Below the pieces are notes generated by a model. It had not been told where the DNA came from, did no database searches, and worked only from the letters and a program-made list of their open reading frames with translations. Positions 55,063 to 64,000 of a stretch of 64,000 bases of DNA are shown here, one piece after another (positions within the stretch are counted from its first letter, which is position 1; every line of letters begins with the position of its first letter). The stretch comes from Okapia johnstoni (taxonomy: Eukaryota > Chordata > Mammalia > Artiodactyla > Giraffidae): positions 6,903,501 to 6,967,500 of the forward strand of contig JAGTYA010000025.1 in NCBI GenBank assembly GCA_024291935.2, in the 5' to 3' direction. The translations under genes and the position numbers were made by a program.

Positions 55063-55302
55063 AGAATCCCATGGACGGAGGAGCCTGGCAGGCTGCAGTC
55101 CATGGGGTTGCAAAGAGTGGGACATGACTGAGCGACTTCACTTTCACTTTTCACTTTCATGCATTGGAGAAGGAAATGGCAACCCACTTCAGTGTTCTTG
55201 CCTGTATAATCCCAGGGACGGGGGAGCCTGGTGTGCTGCCGTCTATGGGGTCGCACAGAGTCGGACACAACTGAAGCGACTTAGCAGCAGCAGCAGCAGC
55301 AG
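55063..55302 (+). mobile_element. BOV-A2 dimeric SINE with TSD
   Basis: Two BovB-tail monomers joined by 'cactttcacttttcactttc', ending in (cag)n. cataatatagg (55052-55062) and catgatatagg (55303-55313) form an 11-bp TSD with one mismatch. It sits exactly at the 5' edge of the BovB. Confidence 0.94.
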
Positions 55303-55313
55303 CATGATATAGG

Positions 55314-55965
55314 TCCCATCACTTCATGGCAAATAGAAGTGGGGAAAAATGGAAGAAGTGATTTTATTTTCTTGGTCTTCAAAATCACTGCAGATGGTGA
55401 CTACAGTCATGAAATTAAAAGAGACTTGCTCCTTAGAAGGAAAGCTATGACAAACCTAGACAGCATATTAAAAAGCAGAGATATCACTTTGCCAACAAAG
55501 GTCCATATAGTCAAGTCTATGGTTTTTCCAGTAGTCATGTACGGATGTGAGAGTTGGACCATAAGAAGGCTGAGCACTGAAGAATTGAAGCTTTCAAACT
55601 GTGGTGCTGGAGAAGACTGTTGAGGGTCCCTTAGAAAGCAAGGAGATCAAACCAGTCAATCCTAAAGGATATCAGTCCTGAATAGTCATTGGAAGGACTG
55701 ATGCTGAAGCTGAAGCCAAAGCTCCAATACTTTGACCACCTGATGGGAAGAGTTGACTCACTGGAAAAGACTCTGATGCTGGGAAAGATTGAGGGCAAGA
55801 GAAGAAGGGGGAAACAGAGGATGAGATGGTTGGATGGCATCACCTACTCAATGGGCATGAGTTTGAGCAACCTCTGGGAGATAGTGAAGGACAGGGAAGC
55901 TTAGTATACCGCAGTTCATGGGGTCGCAAAGAGTCGATCATGACTGAGCAACTGAACAACAACAA
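55314..55965 (+). mobile_element. BovB LINE 3' end (650 bp) between long direct repeats
   Basis: Forward from 'tcccatcacttcatggcaaa' to 'gagcaactgaacaacaacaa'. Indels break ORF2. The flanking LTR text is repeated on both sides for about 125 bp. Confidence 0.92.
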
Positions 55966-56096
55966 TAAAGGGATAACTAAGGAACAGTACATAGAAGAGA
56001 TGTGTGGGGAAAGGTATGGGAAGGATGCACTGTGTTCACTAATCTAGAAGTTCTCCCAATCTTATCCAGCTGGGTTTTATAGTCCTCATGATACAG
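55964..56096. repeat. Direct repeat copy 2 (about 130 bp) flanking BovB
   Basis: Begins 'ataaagggataactaaggaa' right after the BovB tail and ends 'cctcatgatacagg'. Then the LTR continues. See copy 1. Confidence 0.82.
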
Positions 56097-56711
56097 GCAC
56101 AATTCATTGACCATTAGTGAGTAATCTGACCTCCAACCCCTCTCCCCTCCCTAGAATCAGGGAGTGAGAACGAAAGCTCCACCCCTCTACTAATGGTTGG
56201 TTCTCTTGGCAATCAGCCCTCATTTTTAGGTGTTTTCCAAAAATCACCTCGTGCTGTGACTGGAAGCTGTGGTGGAAAGAGACTTGCTATGTATAACAAC
56301 ATACCATTTCCCTGTTAAGGCTCTCAAGGATTTTAGGGACTGAGGACAAGAGACCAAATATGACAGAAGATGTTTCCATCGTCCTTTTCATTCAAGAAAT
56401 CCCAAGGGTTTTGAGTGCTATGAGCCAGGAACTGTGGATGAAGACTAAAAGTATATGAGAACTATAGTTTGATCATCTGGATGATAAAATGCATATTTCT
56501 TATAAATCACAATACCCACACCCATTAATCCAAAATATTACAATTTCAAGATATAATCAATGTTAAAAATACTGATGAGCTACTTTACATTCTTCATTTT
56601 TATACTAAGTCTTAAAAATCTGGACTGTGCTTTATATTTCCAGTAAGACCAGTCACATTTAAAGCACGTGCAGCTGGTGACTGCTCTGCCGGACACTTCA
56701 GTCTTAGGTAG

Positions 56712-56712
<1 letters not shown>

Positions 56713-56751
<39 letters not shown>
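56713..56751. repeat. (TG)19 microsatellite at a SINE 3' end
   Basis: Uninterrupted TG run directly joined to the BovB-derived tail end of the next SINE, so it probably grew from the SINE tail. Expected to be length-polymorphic. Confidence 0.95.
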
Positions 56752-56752
<1 letters not shown>

Positions 56753-56955
56753 CAATCGTGTCCGACTCTTTGCAACCCAATGGACTGTACCAACCAGGCT
56801 CCTCTGTCCCTGGAATTTCTCAGGCAAGAATACTGGAGTAGGTTGCCACCTCCTCCTCCAGGGGATCTTCTCGACCCAGAGATCGAACCCATGTCTCTTG
56901 CATCTCCTGCACTGACAGGTAGATTTCTTTACCACTAGAGTCACCTGGGTTGGCA
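56752..56955 (-). mobile_element. Bov-tA SINE
   Basis: Reverse Bov-tA from 'ttcaatcgtgtccgactctt' to 'ccactagagtcacctgggt'. Confidence 0.92.
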
Positions 56956-56999
56956 TGCCCCAAACCAGTGAGCATCTCCACCCCTCTGTACCTCTGCCT

Positions 57000-57290
57000 A
57001 CACTGTTCTTTCTGCTTGGCAAAGCCTCCTCCCCTTTGTCCACCTGAATGCCTGCTCATACTTCAGGGTTTAGTGCAAATGACACCTCCTCCCTGAAGCC
57101 TCATCCAGTCCCCTAGGATGAGGGCACTCTTCCCCCTGTGCTCCCATAAGACCTTGTTTCCACCTCTATCTGAGCACCCACCGCACTGGATTATGTTTGT
57201 TAATTTGCTGAAAGGCCAAGATCACATCTGAGCCATCACTAGCACCCAGTACTTTGCTTAGCACACAGCAGACCATGGAGGCAATTGCAG
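57000..57290 (+). repeat. L2 LINE 3' fragment
   Basis: Forward L2: 'cctgctcatacttcagggtt', 'gcaaatgacacctcctccct', 'cagtactttgcttagcacac'. Ancient. Confidence 0.72.
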
Positions 57291-58145
57291 GCTCTGTCTG
57301 GGATGAGGAAGTTAGGGCACCAGGAAAATTTCTTTAAAAGTTCCCAATTAAGTTTTTTTTTGTTTGTTTTTTTTTTTGGTTATGAATAACAAAAAAACAA
57401 GGTGGTGTAGAGAACATTGCTTGGGGATTATTGTTACCAGAGAAAGAGACTCAGAGAGCTATGATTTGGGGCTGGATGTATTGTTGATAGTCACCCAGTT
57501 TTTAGCTTATGCTCCTCATTGGAAATATCTGAGTGACCTTGACATACACTGTATATCTGGAGCCCATGGGGAGCGTAGCAATCTCCCAGCTGTGTAACAT
57601 AGGGTCAGGGTTGCCATGTGTCATAACAGGATCAGGGCCACCATGTTGCATAATTCGTGAGTGACGATGTGAGTGGTGCCGCTGGGGCTGAGCACACACA
57701 GCCTGTTGGCCGGATGTGGTCATTCTGTAAGCCCCACCCATAGGTAAACATAAAGGTCTTGACATGTCACTGGCTTCCGACGTCTGAGCCAGGACATCAG
57801 GGAGATGAGATACAAGCACAGGGAAGCTCGCAAGTGAGGAACCATGAGTGTTCACAACACAGAGGCCACCCAGCTCCAGAAGGGCTGTGGCTTAAAGTCC
57901 AAGTGTAAAATCAGGGTTTGGAAACTTGGAAAGACTCTCCTCCAGAAATGGCCCAGATGGGGCTGTTCTTCCCAGGATGTAGTGATTAAATTTTGAGCTA
58001 ATGATCTCAGGCTCAGATAAGGAAGAGGACAAGGACTTCTTCCTTTGTCCCCTCCTTTTTCTGCTTAGATCAGACAGAGAAAGGCAAAGTTCATGTGGGT
58101 GAGATCACTGGCTGGAAGAGGACTGTGGTCAGACCTGGCAGGTCA
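57291..58145. other. Unique DNA, no gene called (57.29-58.15 kb)
   Basis: T-rich run at 57353-57378. 57500-57870 has text of possible old-repeat origin that I cannot assign. No ORF of interest. Confidence 0.45.
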
Positions 58146-58149
58146 AAGA

Positions 58150-58330
58150 GTAAGTCAGAGAAAGGACTGAGGTTCCATTCTAGTTCCACTGGAGAAGGTG
58201 CTCAACCTCTCTGAGCTTCAGTTTTGTTATCTGTAGAATGAAAATATTGTATTATTCCTACCCCACAGTGGTGGTGTGCAACGTAACACAGAAGGGGTAC
58301 GCAAGGTTCCAAGTGCAGCCTGTGAAAAGC
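58150..58330 (+). repeat. MIR SINE
   Basis: 'aggttccattctagttccac', 'ctcaacctctctgagcttca', 'gttatctgtagaatgaaaat', 'attcctaccccacagtggt' in forward MIR order. Confidence 0.78.
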
Positions 58331-58340
58331 GTATGAGTCA

Positions 58341-58620
58341 GGGACTTCCCAGGTGGTCCAGTGGTTAAGAATTCACCTGCCAGGGCATGGGACACGGGTT
58401 TGATTTCTAGTCCAAGGAAGATCCTAAATGCCTTGGAGCAACTAAGTCTGTTTGCCACAATTACTGGAGCCCACATGCCCTAGAGCCGGTGCTCCACAAC
58501 AAGAGAAGCCACCACAATGAGGAGCCCGTGCACTGCAACTAGAGAGTAGCCCCTGCTCACCACACCTAGAGAAAGCTCTCTCAAAGTAATAGAGACCTAG
58601 CGCAGCCAAAAATAAAAAGT
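58341..58620 (+). mobile_element. CHR-type SINE
   Basis: Head 'gggacttcccaggtggtcca', body 'agagaagccaccacaatgag', tail 'gcagccaaaaataaaaag'. Abuts the end of the MIR. Confidence 0.9.
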
Positions 58621-58639
58621 TTTTAAAGTGAATCAGCCA

Positions 58640-58865
58640 CTTGTGTAACAAGTCCCATTGTCTCCTGGGATAGGGGCTGTGGGGACTGCAGCCATGTGGG
58701 GTGTGTTCTTCTCACAATGTCAGCAGATAAGAGGGCAAAGCCAACTGTGTAGAACAGTCAAACCACTGCTTGGCCACTGTGAATCACATGGGTTAGCCCA
58801 AAGTCAAGGCATGGAGAAGGATAGTCTGCCCATTGTGGGGCCACAGCAAGAATGAGCATATAAAC
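58640..58865. repeat. Old unclassified repeat fragment
   Basis: 'gttagcccaaagtcaaggca' and 'agtctgcccattgtggggcc' match a common old mammalian repeat. Family not named. Confidence 0.38.
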
Positions 58866-59390
58866 ACAACTGTGGGGGAGTGAAGAGACAGGACCAATCA
58901 TTCAATCTACTACAGTATACAGATGCGTCAACTACTGGTGACGATTCATGCAAACGTTTCAGTGAAAAATCAGGTAGTTCTTTTAGTATTTCCTTCCTAC
59001 AAAAGACAGCTGTCCCAGACATTGTGACAGGAGATAAGTAGAGGAAGACTTAACGGAGATTGCTAACGGTCAAGGCTCCCCCATCCTTCCATCTAAATTC
59101 TAGTCCTACCAGTAAAGACCTTGCCTGAAGCCAACACTGAGGGCATGCAAGAGAAAATGTTTCTACAGGGACCTGCCTGGGGGCATGTCCTAGGTCTGAT
59201 GTGTAAGGGTTGCAAAACAAAGCCTCATGCTGGAAGATTCAGTCATCAAGGAGCCCCAAGAGTTAGAAGATGGAGAAAGAATTTTAGAATTTGTGAAGAA
59301 GGTGAGCATTAATATGGTCTTGAGGGAATGAGCTGCTCATCCCTGAGGCTTAAAGGAGGGTGTTAAAAAGCGGGAAGGACCTGAACAAAT
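58866..59390. other. No feature recognised (58.87-59.39 kb)
   Basis: Unique-looking sequence. No gene. Confidence 0.4.
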
Positions 59391-59394
59391 GTTT

Positions 59395-59600
59395 ATAAGC
59401 TTCACCCAAATTCAGTGGCTCAAAACAACAGGCTTTGACTATTATGGCTTTTACGTCAGGAGGCGGCCTGGGCTGGGTTTGCTCATCCTCCTGGGGGTCA
59501 CTGCAGACTGCTTCAGTCTGGGTTTGTCTGGGGGCACCTCAGCTGGGGAGGTTCTGCTCTGTATCTTGTTTTCCTCCGGGACCAGCAGACTGACCTGGAA
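59395..59600. repeat. Old unclassified repeat fragment
   Basis: 'cagtggctcaaaacaacagg' start resembles the 'agtggcttaaaacaaca' repeats at 19.5 and 52.6 kb. Divergent afterwards. Confidence 0.35.
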
Positions 59601-59729
59601 CATACTTTTGAAGAAGCAGGTGAACAGAAAGACAGTCTGTCAAGGCTTGGAACTCACACATCCATCACTGGATTGTAGACTTATTAGAAAAATGTAAGCT
59701 TATTAGAAAAAGGATGGTGGTAATAATGA

Positions 59730-60106
59730 TGAGTTGATGCTTTCCAATTGTGGTGCTGGAGAAGACTCTTGAGAGCCCCTTGGACTGCAAGATCAAACCA
59801 GTCAATTCTAAAGGAAATCAACCCTGAATATTCTTTGGAAGGATGTTGCTGAACCTGAAGCTCCAATACTTCGGGCACCTGGTGCGAAAAGCCAACTCAT
59901 TGGAAGAGACCCCGATGCTGGGAAAGATTGAAAGCAAAAGGAGAAGGCGGAGGCAGGGAATGAGATGGTTAGATGGCATCAACGACTCAATGGACATGAG
60001 TTTGAGCAAACTCTGGGAGATAGTGAAGGACCTGGGAGCCTGGCGTCCTGCAGCCCATGGCACTGCAAAAAATTGAACATGACTTAGCAACTGAACAACA
60101 ACAATT
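59730..60106 (+). mobile_element. BovB LINE 3' end
   Basis: Forward BovB from 'tgagttgatgctttccaatt' to 'gcaactgaacaacaacaatt'. ORF2 C-terminal remnant. Confidence 0.92.
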
Positions 60107-60635
60107 GGGCAAGGTATTTCCAGAAAACTGGGTTCTCTGTGACTCCCATAATTGGGAAATCCCATCCCTAAGTTCCCCGTGGTGTCCCTGCCATGTGCCG
60201 GTCCAGCTTCCACCTGGACACTCCAGCTCTGAGAAGCTCACCACCCCCTGGAATAGACTATTCAGACTGGACAACTTGCAGGAAGTTCTTTCTGGTACCC
60301 AATGCCTTCTTGCTTCCTGTCTTTGATCCTGGTCCTGCCATACAGGTTTTCGGTCTGGCAGTCATTCACACAGTTGAGGACCTTGCTCGAGTCCTCAAGT
60401 GAGCCAGCGGTGGGCACACCCGGACAAAGGTGAGCAGGACCATAAGCCCCACCGTGGGGTGCTGAGCTCCACCCACCGGGAGATGTACCTGACGCCGCGC
60501 CTTCCCTCACCCTCCATACCTCCGTATCCAGTCCCAGGCTGAGCCCTCTGTGTTTCACCCCTCCCCAACCCCTCGCCCCTGCCATCTCACTCTACTCCAC
60601 CTTCTTCTGTTCTTCTCCACTGTCACCTCTCTCCT
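60107..60635. other. Unique DNA, no gene called (60.11-60.64 kb)
   Basis: Short open frames on both strands without domains. Nothing else seen. Confidence 0.45.
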
Positions 60636-60639
60636 CTAA

Positions 60640-60900
60640 GTTGCCATCCTCTCCTCTAGCCAGGATCACTGCAGTAGCCTCTTCACTGTCCCCACCCTGC
60701 CCCATAGCCCACTTCTCACCCTGCAGCCACAGTAATCTCATTATAATGCAAAGCTGCTCATACTGCCCGCTGCTAAAGCTTTCCCCACTCTGTACTCCGG
60801 CCTCAGCCCTGGGGATCATTTATCAGGACCCTCACATCCCTCCCCCTCCAGGTCACTGCTCCTGCCCCTTCAGGCTCTGGCTCACCTGTCACCTGCCCAG
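60640..60900 (+). repeat. L2 LINE fragment
   Basis: 'tcactgcagtagcctcttca', 'cagccacagtaatctcatta', 'ctgctaaagctttccccact' follow forward L2 order. Confidence 0.55.
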
Positions 60901-61405
60901 ACCTCCTTGACGAGGTCAGACCTCTCAGTTACAAGGTCTTCTAGCACCGAAGACCTTTCCTTTGTGGTGCATACCACCGACTTTCCATTCACTACTATGA
61001 CTACTTGACTAGCAGCTGCCTCCTCCCATAACAGCGGGTGGTACACTGGCTGGGTAGGGTGGGTAGGACTGATTGATAGTGTCTGTAGCATCTGCAGTGC
61101 AGACTTCCATGGTGTAAATACAACTACCATGACAGATTTCAAGCTACCAACAATTGTGGCTTGCAAAACCCCTGAAAATGTCACCATCAGCTTCCCCCAG
61201 GTGGTCTGAAGTGGTCTCTAGCATTCCCCTGGGGCAGGCCTTGTATCCAGCCCCCCTCAAGACCAATACAGTATCTGAAAAACAGCTCAGGAACCATTAA
61301 GTATTTGGTGAATGAATCAAAGAACAATGCTGAAGTTTAAACAAGCCTTCAGGACAGTAATTGCTGATTCTAGAAGATAAAAGACTTCTAATGCTCGCCT
61401 CAGGA
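60901..61405. other. No clear feature (60.90-61.41 kb)
   Basis: 61050-61210 may be a worn old repeat. Not assigned. No gene. Confidence 0.4.
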
Positions 61406-61408
61406 ATG

Positions 61409-61625
61409 GGACTTCCCAGGTGGTACAGTGGTAAAGAATCTGCCTGCAAATGCAGAAGATGCAGGTTCAATCCCTGGGTCAGCAAGATCCCCTGGAGGAG
61501 GAAATGGCAACCCACTCCAGTATTCTTGCCTGGGAAATCCCATGGACAGAGGAGCTTGGTGGTCTGCAGTCCATGAGATCACAAAGAGACAGACACGATT
61601 TAGTGACTGAGCACGCACATACACA
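61409..61625 (+). mobile_element. Bov-tA SINE with short CA tail
   Basis: Forward Bov-tA 'gggacttcccaggtggtaca ... agtgactgagcacgcac', followed by 'atacacacacatacc'. TSD unclear. Confidence 0.92.
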
Positions 61626-61654
61626 CACATACCTCCCCAAGAAAAGACTATTTC

Positions 61655-61890
61655 TACATTTATTTAACAAAATGTCTACACCAGGCACAGATTCCAAGTG
61701 CTTTTTCAAATGCTAACCCATTCACTTCTCATAGCAATTAAAAAGCAGATTATGTCTAGTATTCTCAATTTACAGATAAGTAAACTAAGGCTTAGAGTAA
61801 TTTGCCTAGGTGGTGGAGCCAGGCTTTGAACACAGGGAGTATGACAGTAGAACCCATGTTCCTAACCACTATGCTATGCTGCATCAGGAC
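61655..61890 (-). repeat. MIR SINE, near full length
   Basis: Reverse MIR from 'gtctacaccaggcacagatt' through 'caatttacagataagtaaac' and 'ggtggagccaggctttgaac' to 'aaccactatgctatgctgca', the tRNA-related head. Confidence 0.85.
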
Positions 61891-62239
61891 CAGCTCTGGA
61901 AATGAGACACGCCTCGTATCCCCATCTCTGCTCCAACCTAACGATATCCACCCCATGGATATGGTATGTGATTGTCAGGTCACTGAAACTTAACAAAGAA
62001 ATAACCTAATAGAAAAGGTCCAGAGTTGAGGCTGTGAAATGATAAGGAAGATGTGGGCTCTTCCGGATAAAGACAGAGGAAAAAGAGGAAGACTTTTCAA
62101 GAGCCATGAATAATCATGGAGATGGACTTTAAATATTTATTTACTGAATTCTAGCAAGAAGACACTGATCTGGTTAATTTTCATAAAGGGAAATGCTAAA
62201 ACTTGAGAGGTGAGTTTGGGACATCAGGATTTGTACAGT

Positions 62240-62420
62240 GTTCTCCGCATATGGTCTTGCTTCATCTTGAAGACCACCATGGGATATGAGGATAATCAGC
62301 TCATGTTAATGAACTGGAGACATCAAAGCTCAGAAGTCAGGGAAGGTAGCCAAGGCCACGGAACCTATCAGCAGAACTGAGTCCGGGTTCCCCATCCCCT
62401 CACGCTGCTAGTTCACGTTA
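62240..62420 (-). repeat. MIR SINE
   Basis: 'tgttctccgcatatggtctt', 'gccaaggccacggaacctat', 'gagtccgggttccccatccc' in reverse MIR order. Confidence 0.68.
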
Positions 62421-62424
62421 CTTC

Positions 62425-62930
62425 CCAAGCAAGTCTTGTAAAACCATCCTCTCAGAGGAAGACAATTCCTGTAGCTAACTATGCTGATGGGCTGTACAAA
62501 GTGAAAATGTAATTAGATTCAAAGGAGGTTTACCTAGATTCTGGGGTATAGCCTAATATTGAAATAGTAAAATCCAGGAATATATCTCTAACTTCGGAGG
62601 TAGCTGTTCATTTAACAAATGAACTCCTAGGTGCTTATTATGTGTAGGGACCATCAAGGTCAAAGACGATCTTGACTGCTCATTCTGTATGCAGCACTGA
62701 GGATCACTGCAAAGAAAATGAAAATGCTGATGTGGAGTTTTTAGCATGGGAGAAGATGGAATCAATCTAGAAGGAAAGTCTGGAACAATCAGATTGTGGG
62801 CGTAATTCAAAATGCCAGGGTCAGGGATTTGATTTTAACCTGTAGGAAAAGAAGGACCAACGAAGACGTTTAAGCAAAGGAATGACATCACCACCACCAT
62901 CATCCTGATCACAATAAAAATAAAAAGTAC
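62425..62930. other. Unique DNA with worn old repeats
   Basis: 62620-62700 ('aggtgcttattatgtgtagg') and 62800-62890 ('gatttgattttaacctgtag', 'aagcaaaggaatgacatca') resemble common old mammalian repeats I cannot name. No gene. Confidence 0.4.
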
Positions 62931-62934
62931 TATT

Positions 62935-63118
62935 CACAGAGCACCAACTGTGCTCAAGACAACTATCCCTCAAACTCAGCCCATGAGGTCATAACTGATA
63001 TTAACCCCACATTACAGAGGAGAACCCTGAGGCAGAGGTAATACAGCTTATAAGGGGCAGAGCCTGGATCTACCTGAGTCCAGTTCACTCTCATCCTAAA
63101 CACTCCACAGGATCTCTG
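62935..63118 (-). repeat. MIR SINE
   Basis: 'agagcaccaactgtgctcaa', 'accccacattacagaggaga', 'gagcctggatctacctgagt' in reverse MIR order. Confidence 0.75.
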
Positions 63119-64000
63119 CTTTTGAGTATATGCAGGACAGCACCTGGGAGTGGAGGTTTGGGAGCTAACAGCATTTAGTTGGATGGCTAATGTAATGAGA
63201 AAGACCCAATTTAAAGGAAAGAGAGGAGGACCAGAGAAGCGGAAGGAGAAACCGTTAAAAAAAAAAAAAAAAAAAGAAAAGGGCAGGCAGTGCCGAGGAA
63301 ACCACGCAGGTAGAAATTTTAAGAAGGAAAGACAGGTATGATGGTGCAGAAAGCTACCTAGAGATCAGGCAGGATGGGGAGGGACAAGGAACTGTAGGAT
63401 CCGTCAACTTAAGAGGGCTTCCGGGACTTCACAGACAGCATTTTCAGGGGAGTGGCGGGGGTGGACGCCAGATTGCAGTGGGCTGAGGAATGAGTGGGAG
63501 GTGAAGACGGTGCAGGCAGCATGTAAACTTACTCTTTCAAGAAATATGATAGTTAGGGGGAGGGGAGGAAGGAAGCCTGAAAGGGGAAGATGGTAGCTGG
63601 AAGCATTTTCTGGGGGAGATAGAGGTGAGGAGAGACTCAAGCAGTTGTACACCAGAATGAAGGAGAAGCTGAGGCCACGAGACAGGGAGGCTTTTCTCCA
63701 GAGCCCCAGAGAGAGCTCCAAGGGATGGATGGAGGGCTCAGTGGGTGGCGTTACAGACAGCTCACGTGGCTGGACTTCAGAGCTGTGAAATCACAGAGCG
63801 GGGGTCTGACTATCTTTGTGGCCCCTTGCAAACCTTACCTTCTCTTGCTTTTTTTCTTCCTTCCTCTGGCCTTTCCCTCTTCTCTCCACAAATACTTGGT
63901 GAGCACCTACTATGTGCAGGTTCTTGTGTTAGGTTCTATGCCTTTTATAATAAACAAGGCAGGGTACATCACCCTCTCAGTTGAGTGGAAAGACAGATAT
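63119..64000. other. Purine-rich unique DNA, A19 run, old repeat at edge
   Basis: An A run of 19 lies at 63257-63275. 63540-63700 is purine-biased. 63885-63985 ('cacctactatgtgcaggttc') resembles the old L2/MIR-like tail seen at 2395-2520. No gene called. Confidence 0.45.

Larger units (their letters stand above)
54591..56519 (-). repeat. ERVL-like LTR containing BovB and BOV-A2
   Basis: LTR pieces at 54591-55062 and 55966-56519 (plus text 'gagcggctcagagaactcag', 'ggcttattataaatag', 'acccctctcccctccctaga', 'gggatgaag'-like end). The minus strand starts with TG near 56512. ccaat/ccatt at the borders would be a 5-bp duplication. Family unresolved, no viral genes. The LTR contains about 125 bp twice, around the BovB. 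Confidence 0.5.
54500..56705. repeat. Old DNA-transposon-like repeat hosting an LTR and nested elements
   Basis: 54500-54590 ('ctgttctagtagccacattt', 'gatgaaattaatttaatatc') continues at 56520-56705 ('ccaaaatattacaatttcaa', 'tatactaagtcttaaaaatc'). The order is that of a widespread old mammalian repeat whose name I cannot fix. Everything between was inserted later. Confidence 0.5.

Noticed and set aside
2948..58620. tRNA-like A/B boxes at SINE heads as possible tRNA genes
   Set aside because: All belong to CHR, Bov-tA or MIR SINEs. None forms a complete cloverleaf with the expected length.
63241..63341. Lys-rich short peptide near an A run
   Set aside because: It translates a poly-A run and purine-rich DNA, so the composition explains it.

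Overview
The window looks like nuclear DNA of a pecoran ruminant, most likely a bovid. It carries many copies of BovB (an RTE-type LINE), tRNA-Glu/BovB-tail SINEs (Bov-tA, BOV-A2) and CHR-type SINEs. Beneath these lie older mammalian layers: L1M, MIR, L2, MER5A-like DNA transposons and ERVL/MaLR LTRs. I cannot tell cattle, sheep, goat or a relative apart. No complete protein-coding gene, tRNA, rRNA or CRISPR array is visible. Nearly all open frames over about 60 codons lie inside repeats or in GC-rich low-complexity DNA.

Layout. 1-30.8 kb is mixed: unique-looking intergenic or intronic DNA with scattered 200-bp SINEs, short BovB 3' ends and old MIR/L2 remnants. Two stretches stand out there: a GC-rich, repeat-poor block at about 7.99-8.96 kb, and a minus-strand candidate exon at 18.77-18.95 kb with a strong donor and a plausible acceptor. 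31.3-45.1 kb is almost wall-to-wall retroelement. It holds several L1 copies, one with a twin-priming-type 5' inversion, and a 2.1-kb BovB with 425 uninterrupted reverse-transcriptase codons. A second, 1.04-kb BovB carries an inverted BovB scrap inside it. 47.65-49.25 kb is an almost pure A/T tract containing a 1.33-kb inverted structure whose 100-bp arms are about 95% identical and partly unique in sequence. 49.3-57 kb is again nested repeats, including a BovB flanked by direct repeats of about 125 bp inside an ERVL-like LTR. 57-64 kb is mostly unique DNA with old MIR and L2 copies.

There is no pathway or operon logic here. The window's history is one of insertion into insertion, readable from target-site duplications (TSDs). 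I saw no convincing new defence, biosynthetic or mobile system. The most unusual objects are the AT palindrome, the long direct repeat around a BovB, and the unassigned candidate exon. Family names for SINE, BovB, L1, MIR and L2 calls come from recognising consensus-like text by eye; subfamily assignments were not computed.
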